NCBI GenBank assembly: GCA_946478985.1
Contig: CAMLDZ010000044.1
Coordinates: 1-23,801, forward strand
Direction: 5' to 3'
Source of the DNA: an uncultured Solimonas sp.
GTDB taxonomy: Bacteria > Pseudomonadota > Gammaproteobacteria > Nevskiales > Nevskiaceae
DNA: 23,801 nucleotides
In this document: piece by piece, positions 19,879 to 23,801 of the stretch
Layout: every line of letters starts with the position of its first letter
Position numbering within the stretch: the first letter of the stretch is position 1
The notes under the pieces: generated by a model
The model's input: the letters and a program-made list of their open reading frames with translations, nothing else
Told to the model about the DNA's origin: nothing
Database searches by the model: none
Position numbers and translations under genes: made by a program

Positions 19879-21830
19879 GGGAGACGAGCATGCGCACCTG
19901 GATCCTGCTCGGCGCCGCGACACTGCTGCTCGGCGCCTGCACCAAGAAGCCGGCCGAACCAGCGCCGGCACCCGCCGTCACCGCGGCCGAAGCCGATGCC
20001 TTCATCCAGGGCGTCAACGACGACTACAGGGTCAAGATTCCCTACTTCAGCGCCGCGCAATGGGCGCAGCAGACCTACATCACCGACGACACCCAGCTGC
20101 TGTCGTCGCGCGCCAACGACGAGTTCCTCGAATACGTCGGCCGCAAGCTCGACGAGGCCAAGCGCTTCAACGGCCTGGAGCTGGCGCCGGCCACCGCGCG
20201 CGGCATGCTGCTGCTGAAACTGTCGACCGCCAACCCGGCACCGAAGGACGCCGCCGAACGCGCCGAGCTGACGCGCGTGCTGGCCAAGATGGACGCCAAC
20301 TACGGCGCCGCCAAATGGTGCCGCGGCAAGGACGACTGCCTGTCGCTGGGCGAGATCGAGAAGATCATCGACGACCCGGCGCAGACGCCGGAAGCGCGTG
20401 CCGCCGCCTGGGCCGGCTGGCACGAAACGGCGCGGCCGATCAAGGCTGACTACGAAACCTTCGTGCGGCTCGGCAATGCCGGCGCACGCGAGCTGGGCTT
20501 CGCCAATCTCGGCGAGATGTGGCGCGCCGGCTATGACATGAGCCCCGTCGAGTTCGAGGCCACCGTCGAGAAGCTGTGGACGCAGCTGCAGCCGCTCTAC
20601 GAAGCCCTGCATTGCCAGGTGCGCGCCAAGCTCAATGCCCAGTACGGCGACGCCGTGGTGCCCAAGGACGGCCTGATCCCGGCACATCTGCTCGGCAACA
20701 TGTGGGCGCAGCAGTGGAGCAACATCTATCCGCTGGTCGAGCCCTACCCGGCGAACAGCAAGAGCGCCACCAACGAAGTCAGCGCGGCGCTGAAGAAAAA
20801 GCGCAACGCCATCTACGCCCAGCTCTTCGGCGAGCTGAAGAGCCAGCCGACGACGCTGGAACTGGCCGAGCTGTCACACAAGGCGGATGCGCAGTTCGCG
20901 ATCGAGACCACGAAGATCGCCGAAGATTTCTACACCTCGATCGGCATGCCGCTGCTGCCCGCCTCGTTCTACGACAAATCGATGCTGGTCAAGCCGCGCG
21001 ATCGCGACGTGGTCTGCCATGCCTCGGCCTGGGACATGAACATGCAGGGCGACGTGCGCATCAAGATGTGCATCGAGCCCAAGGAGGACGACCTCACGAC
21101 GATTCACCACGAGCTCGGCCACATCTACTACGACCTGATGTACAACCCGCTGCCGCCGCTGTTCCAGGCCGCCGCGCACGACGGCTTCCACGAGGCGATC
21201 GGCGACACCATCACGCTGTCGCTGACCGCCGAGCATCTGCACAAGATCGGCCTGGCGCCGGCACCCAAGCAGGACCCGCAGGCGCTGATCAACGAACAGA
21301 TGAAGCTGGCGCTCGACAAGATCACCTTCCTGCCCTGGGGCAAGCTGGTCGACCAGTGGCGCTGGAAGGTCTTTGCCGGCGACATCACGCCGGCGCAGTA
21401 CAACGACGGCTGGTGGCAGCTGCGCCAGCGTTATCAGGGCGTCAGCAGCCCGCTGCCGCGCGGCGCCGATGACTTCGATCCGGGCGCCAAGTACCACATC
21501 CCCGGCAACACGCCGTACACGCGCTACTTCCTCGCCTTCGTGCTGCAGTTCCAGTTCCAGAAGGCGCTGTGCAAGGCCGCCGGCTTCGACGGCCCGCTGT
21601 ATGCCTGCGACATCTATGGCAACAAGGACGCCGGCAAGAAGTACATGGAGATGCTGCAGGCCGGCGCCAGCCAGCCTTGGCAGGACACGCTGGAGAAACT
21701 CGCCGGCACGCGCGAGATGGATGCCTCGGCGCTGATCGAATACTTCGCGCCGCTGATGGGCTACCTCAAGGAGAAAAACGCCGGCCTCAGCTGTGGCTGG
21801 CCGGGCGAGAAGCAAGAAGCGGCAGGCTGA
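19875..21830 (+). CDS. M2 family (ACE-like) zinc dipeptidyl carboxypeptidase, lipoprotein
   Basis: This is a bacterial homologue of angiotensin-converting enzyme, expected to release dipeptides from the C-terminus of oligopeptides. The 651-residue product begins with a lipoprotein signal ending LLGAC (Cys22), followed by a Pro/Ala-rich linker, so it is probably anchored in the envelope facing the periplasm. The zinc site is complete: HELGH at H412, E413 and H416, with the third ligand E440 in GFHEAIGD, 24 residues later as in ACE. The following EHLHKIGL also matches ACE. The chosen ATG overlaps the transporter stop and has GGAGGA 6 bases upstream; an in-frame ATG at 19890 with a GGGAG site is nearly as good. 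The pairing with a dipeptide importer suggests extracytoplasmic peptide scavenging. Confidence 0.95.
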   Translation: MRETSMRTWILLGAATLLLGACTKKPAEPAPAPAVTAAEADAFIQGVNDDYRVKIPYFSAAQWAQQTYITDDTQLLSSRANDEFLEYVGRKLDEAKRFNGLELAPATARGMLLLKLSTANPAPKDAAERAELTRVLAKMDANYGAAKWCRGKDDCLSLGEIEKIIDDPAQTPEARAAAWAGWHETARPIKADYETFVRLGNAGARELGFANLGEMWRAGYDMSPVEFEATVEKLWTQLQPLYEALHCQVRAKLNAQYGDAVVPKDGLIPAHLLGNMWAQQWSNIYPLVEPYPANSKSATNEVSAALKKKRNAIYAQLFGELKSQPTTLELAELSHKADAQFAIETTKIAEDFYTSIGMPLLPASFYDKSMLVKPRDRDVVCHASAWDMNMQGDVRIKMCIEPKEDDLTTIHHELGHIYYDLMYNPLPPLFQAAAHDGFHEAIGDTITLSLTAEHLHKIGLAPAPKQDPQALINEQMKLALDKITFLPWGKLVDQWRWKVFAGDITPAQYNDGWWQLRQRYQGVSSPLPRGADDFDPGAKYHIPGNTPYTRYFLAFVLQFQFQKALCKAAGFDGPLYACDIYGNKDAGKKYMEMLQAGASQPWQDTLEKLAGTREMDASALIEYFAPLMGYLKEKNAGLSCGWPGEKQEAAG

Positions 21831-21840
21831 GCCGGCGCCT

Positions 21841-21939
21841 CCCTCACCCCAACCCCTCTCCCGCAAGCGGGAGAGGGGCTCTCATGACCCGCCGCACGAT
21901 TCCCTCTCCCGCTTGCGGGAGAGGGACAGGGGATGAGGG
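21841..21939. repeat. Pair of inverted palindromic intergenic repeats
   Basis: Two hairpins share the core CTCTCCCGC-NN-GCGGGAGAG: one at 21853-21878 (12-bp arms, AA centre) and one at 21902-21925 (11-bp arms, TT centre). The outer flanks are also inverted: CCCTCACCCC at 21841-21850 against GGGGATGAGGG at 21929-21939. The unit thus reads as two head-to-head copies of one element. Motifs of this kind are a known dispersed intergenic repeat type in GC-rich proteobacteria. Located right after the peptidase stop, it may act as a transcript end or mRNA stabiliser. Confidence 0.85.
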
Positions 21940-21987
21940 CCGGCGAACGGCGGCAAGCCCCGACGCTGCACTACACTCGCCCTGCAC

Positions 21988-23757
21988 ATGGACGCGCGCG
22001 CCATCCTCCAGCAGTCCCCGCTGTTCGCCGGCCTCAGCGAGGACGCGGTCGAGGCGCTGGCGCGCCACGCGCGGCTGGTCGAAGTGGCCAGCGGCGGACT
22101 GGTCTTCACGCGCGGCTCGCCGCCGGACCACATCTATATCGTCGCCACCGGCCGCCTGCGCGCGCGGCTGTTCGACGGCCGCATCGCCGGCAGCATCCCG
22201 CGCCTGGAGCCGACCGGCGAGATCAGCGCCGTGCTCGGCGAGCCACGCAGCGCCGACGTCTACGCGGTGCGCGACAGCGTGCTGGTACAACTTCCGGTCG
22301 CCGAATTGCTGGAGACCTTGCAGCAGTTCCCCTCGGCGCTGCTGCGGCTGACGCGGATCATCGCCCAGCGGCTGCGCCAGAACGTGCACGCGCAGACACT
22401 CGACAGTGCCCGCCAGGGCAGCAGTCTGGCGATCATTCCGGCAACACCATCGGCTCCGGCACGGCGTGTCGCCGAGCAGTTGTGCAAGGGCTTGTCGCGC
22501 TACAGCGAACCGCAGCTGCTGGACAGCGCCGCCGTCGACGCCGCGCTCGGCGGCGGCGCCAGCCTGACGACGACCGCGGACGCCGGCGGCAATGCGCGGA
22601 TCGCCGAATATCTCAATGCGCTGGAGACGCTGCTCACGCATCTGGTCTATCTCGCCAATCCGCAGGCCGATCCCTGGGCGCGGCGCTGCATGGCGCAGGC
22701 CGACCGCATCCTGCTGGTGGTCGAAGCCGGCACGCCGGCGCAGGACAACGCCATGCTCGACGCCGTCCGGCGCAGCGGCTCGCGCGCGCCGATCGACCTG
22801 ATCGTGGTCCGCCCGGAAGGGGCCGACGCCGATACCGTGCTGGACTGGCGCTATCGCGCCCAGGCCGGCGCGCATTTCTATGTGCGCCCGGATCACGAGC
22901 AGGACTACGCGAGCCTGGCGCGCCAGCTCAGCGGCCGCGGCATCGGCGTGGTGCTCGGCGGCGGCGGTGCGCGCGGCTTCGCGCATATCGGCCTGCTGCG
23001 CGCACTGCGCGAACTGCGGATGCCGGTCGATGTGATCGGCGGCAGCAGCATGGGCGCGTTCTTCGCGGCGCTGGTCGCCTGCGGGCTCGACCCGGATGCG
23101 CTGCGCCGCATCGCCCGCGATACCTTCGTCGCCAACAATTATCTCAACGACTTCGTGCTGCCCTCGGTGTCGCTGATCCGCGGCCGCAAGTTCGTCCGTC
23201 GCCTGCACGAGATCTTCGGCGAGCGGACCATCGAAGACCTGCGCATGCCCTTCTTCTGCGTGTCGACCAATCTCACGCGCGGCAAGGCCACCGTGCACGA
23301 TCGCGGGCCGCTGTACCTGTGGACGGCGACCAGCATGGCGGTGCCGGGCGTGGCGCCGCCGGTGGTCTACAACGGCGAGCTGTATGCCGACGGCGCCGTC
23401 ATCAACAGCCTGCCGACCGATGTCATGCAGTCGCTCGAACGCGGTCCGATCATCGCTTCCGACGTCAGCACCGAAGGCGGCATCGCTGCGCCCGGCGTCG
23501 ACGGCCCCGACCCGGAGGGCCTGATGCGCCTCAAGGGCGAGGACGCGCCGCGGCTGTTCTCGATCCTGTTCCGCACCGCGACGCTGACCAGCGAAAGCGG
23601 CACCGCGCAACGCGCCGCGCGTGCCGACTGCTATCTGCGCATGCCGGTCAGCCGCATCGGCATGTTCGACTGGAAGCGCATGGACGAGATCATCGATCGC
23701 GGCTACCAGCATGCCCTGCAGCAGCTGACGCCGCTGCGCGATCACCTGCTGGCCTGA
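21988..23757 (+). CDS. Cyclic-nucleotide-binding domain/patatin-like phospholipase (NTE family)
   Basis: This 589-residue protein combines a regulatory and a lipase domain. Residues 10-130 form a cyclic-nucleotide-binding domain with the phosphate-binding pattern GEISAVLGEPRSA. Residues about 145-300 match the linker typical of bacterial NTE-like proteins (SLAIIPATPSAPARRVAEQL, ARRCMAQADRILLVVEAG). The patatin domain starts with the oxyanion loop GGGGARGFAHIG (324-335), has nucleophile Ser354 in GSSMG, and Asp468 in the DGA motif, completing the Ser-Asp dyad. It probably hydrolyses phospholipids or lysophospholipids at the membrane, with possible nucleotide control; ligand binding is inferred. 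No ribosome binding site is visible before the ATG at 21988, and a TACACT hexamer lies only 10 bases upstream, so the message could be nearly leaderless. Confidence 0.95.
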   Translation: MDARAILQQSPLFAGLSEDAVEALARHARLVEVASGGLVFTRGSPPDHIYIVATGRLRARLFDGRIAGSIPRLEPTGEISAVLGEPRSADVYAVRDSVLVQLPVAELLETLQQFPSALLRLTRIIAQRLRQNVHAQTLDSARQGSSLAIIPATPSAPARRVAEQLCKGLSRYSEPQLLDSAAVDAALGGGASLTTTADAGGNARIAEYLNALETLLTHLVYLANPQADPWARRCMAQADRILLVVEAGTPAQDNAMLDAVRRSGSRAPIDLIVVRPEGADADTVLDWRYRAQAGAHFYVRPDHEQDYASLARQLSGRGIGVVLGGGGARGFAHIGLLRALRELRMPVDVIGGSSMGAFFAALVACGLDPDALRRIARDTFVANNYLNDFVLPSVSLIRGRKFVRRLHEIFGERTIEDLRMPFFCVSTNLTRGKATVHDRGPLYLWTATSMAVPGVAPPVVYNGELYADGAVINSLPTDVMQSLERGPIIASDVSTEGGIAAPGVDGPDPEGLMRLKGEDAPRLFSILFRTATLTSESGTAQRAARADCYLRMPVSRIGMFDWKRMDEIIDRGYQHALQQLTPLRDHLLA

Positions 23758-23801
23758 AGCCGCCCGGGAGCTGTCGCCTAGGGCCTGTTAACGCTATGGC
23801 C

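Noticed and set aside
18187..19971. A 594-residue minus-strand frame opposite the POT transporter
   Set aside because: It is antisense to a transporter with intact family signatures, and its sequence is rich in Arg, Gln and His with no recognisable family.
21844..23745. A 633-residue minus-strand frame opposite the patatin gene
   Set aside because: It is a shadow of the patatin coding sequence; its end is made from the palindromic repeat (peptides such as PLPQAGEGI).

Overview
This is a GC-rich bacterial chromosome segment with dense, ordinary gene packing. The unidirectional F1Fo ATP synthase operon sits next to parB, parA and rsmG, an arrangement typical of origin-proximal DNA in Gammaproteobacteria. 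PlsB, a FadE-type acyl-CoA dehydrogenase, a Mip/FkpA-like lipoprotein, an M2 (ACE-like) peptidase and an NTE-type patatin together suggest a Nevskiales/Xanthomonadales-like gammaproteobacterium. That placement is inferred from gene content only; no rRNA or other marker is present.

Layout. Bases 1-5886 (minus strand) hold atpI-atpB-atpE-atpF-atpH-atpA-atpG-atpD, with atpD running off the left edge. A sigma70-like promoter lies just upstream (5929-5958). Bases 6000-8327 (minus) hold rsmG-parA-parB, with a 4-base stop/start overlap between rsmG and parA. Bases 8478-9977 (minus) encode a HerA/YjgR-type (DUF853) ATPase. Bases 10056-13132 (minus) hold a TetR-family regulator whose stop codon overlaps the start of a membrane-anchored FadE. 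A 16-bp near-palindrome just upstream of the regulator is a candidate operator. Bases 13379-14509 (plus) encode an OmpA-family outer membrane protein with thrombospondin type 3 repeats and two proline-rich linkers, followed by a strong terminator. Bases 14652-15389 (minus) encode an FKBP-type peptidyl-prolyl isomerase lipoprotein with its own -10 box and a tetraloop terminator. Bases 15466-18000 (minus) hold plsB. Bases 18376-21830 (plus) hold a POT-family peptide symporter translationally coupled to an ACE-like M2 dipeptidyl carboxypeptidase lipoprotein. Bases 21841-21939 carry a pair of inverted hairpin repeats. Bases 21988-23757 (plus) encode a cyclic-nucleotide-binding-domain/patatin phospholipase.

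Functional themes: energy conversion (atp), chromosome segregation and ribosome modification (parAB, rsmG), fatty acid and phospholipid metabolism (fadE with TetR, plsB, patatin), envelope proteins (OmpA, FKBP lipoprotein) and peptide scavenging (peptidase plus dipeptide importer). Most of the window is conserved core genome. I see no CRISPR array, tRNA, rRNA, transposase, phage module or recognisable defence system. The most interesting items are the peptidase/POT operon with an inverted repeat inside its putative promoter, the TetR/fadE operator, the hairpins between atpA and atpG, and the intergenic repeat pair.
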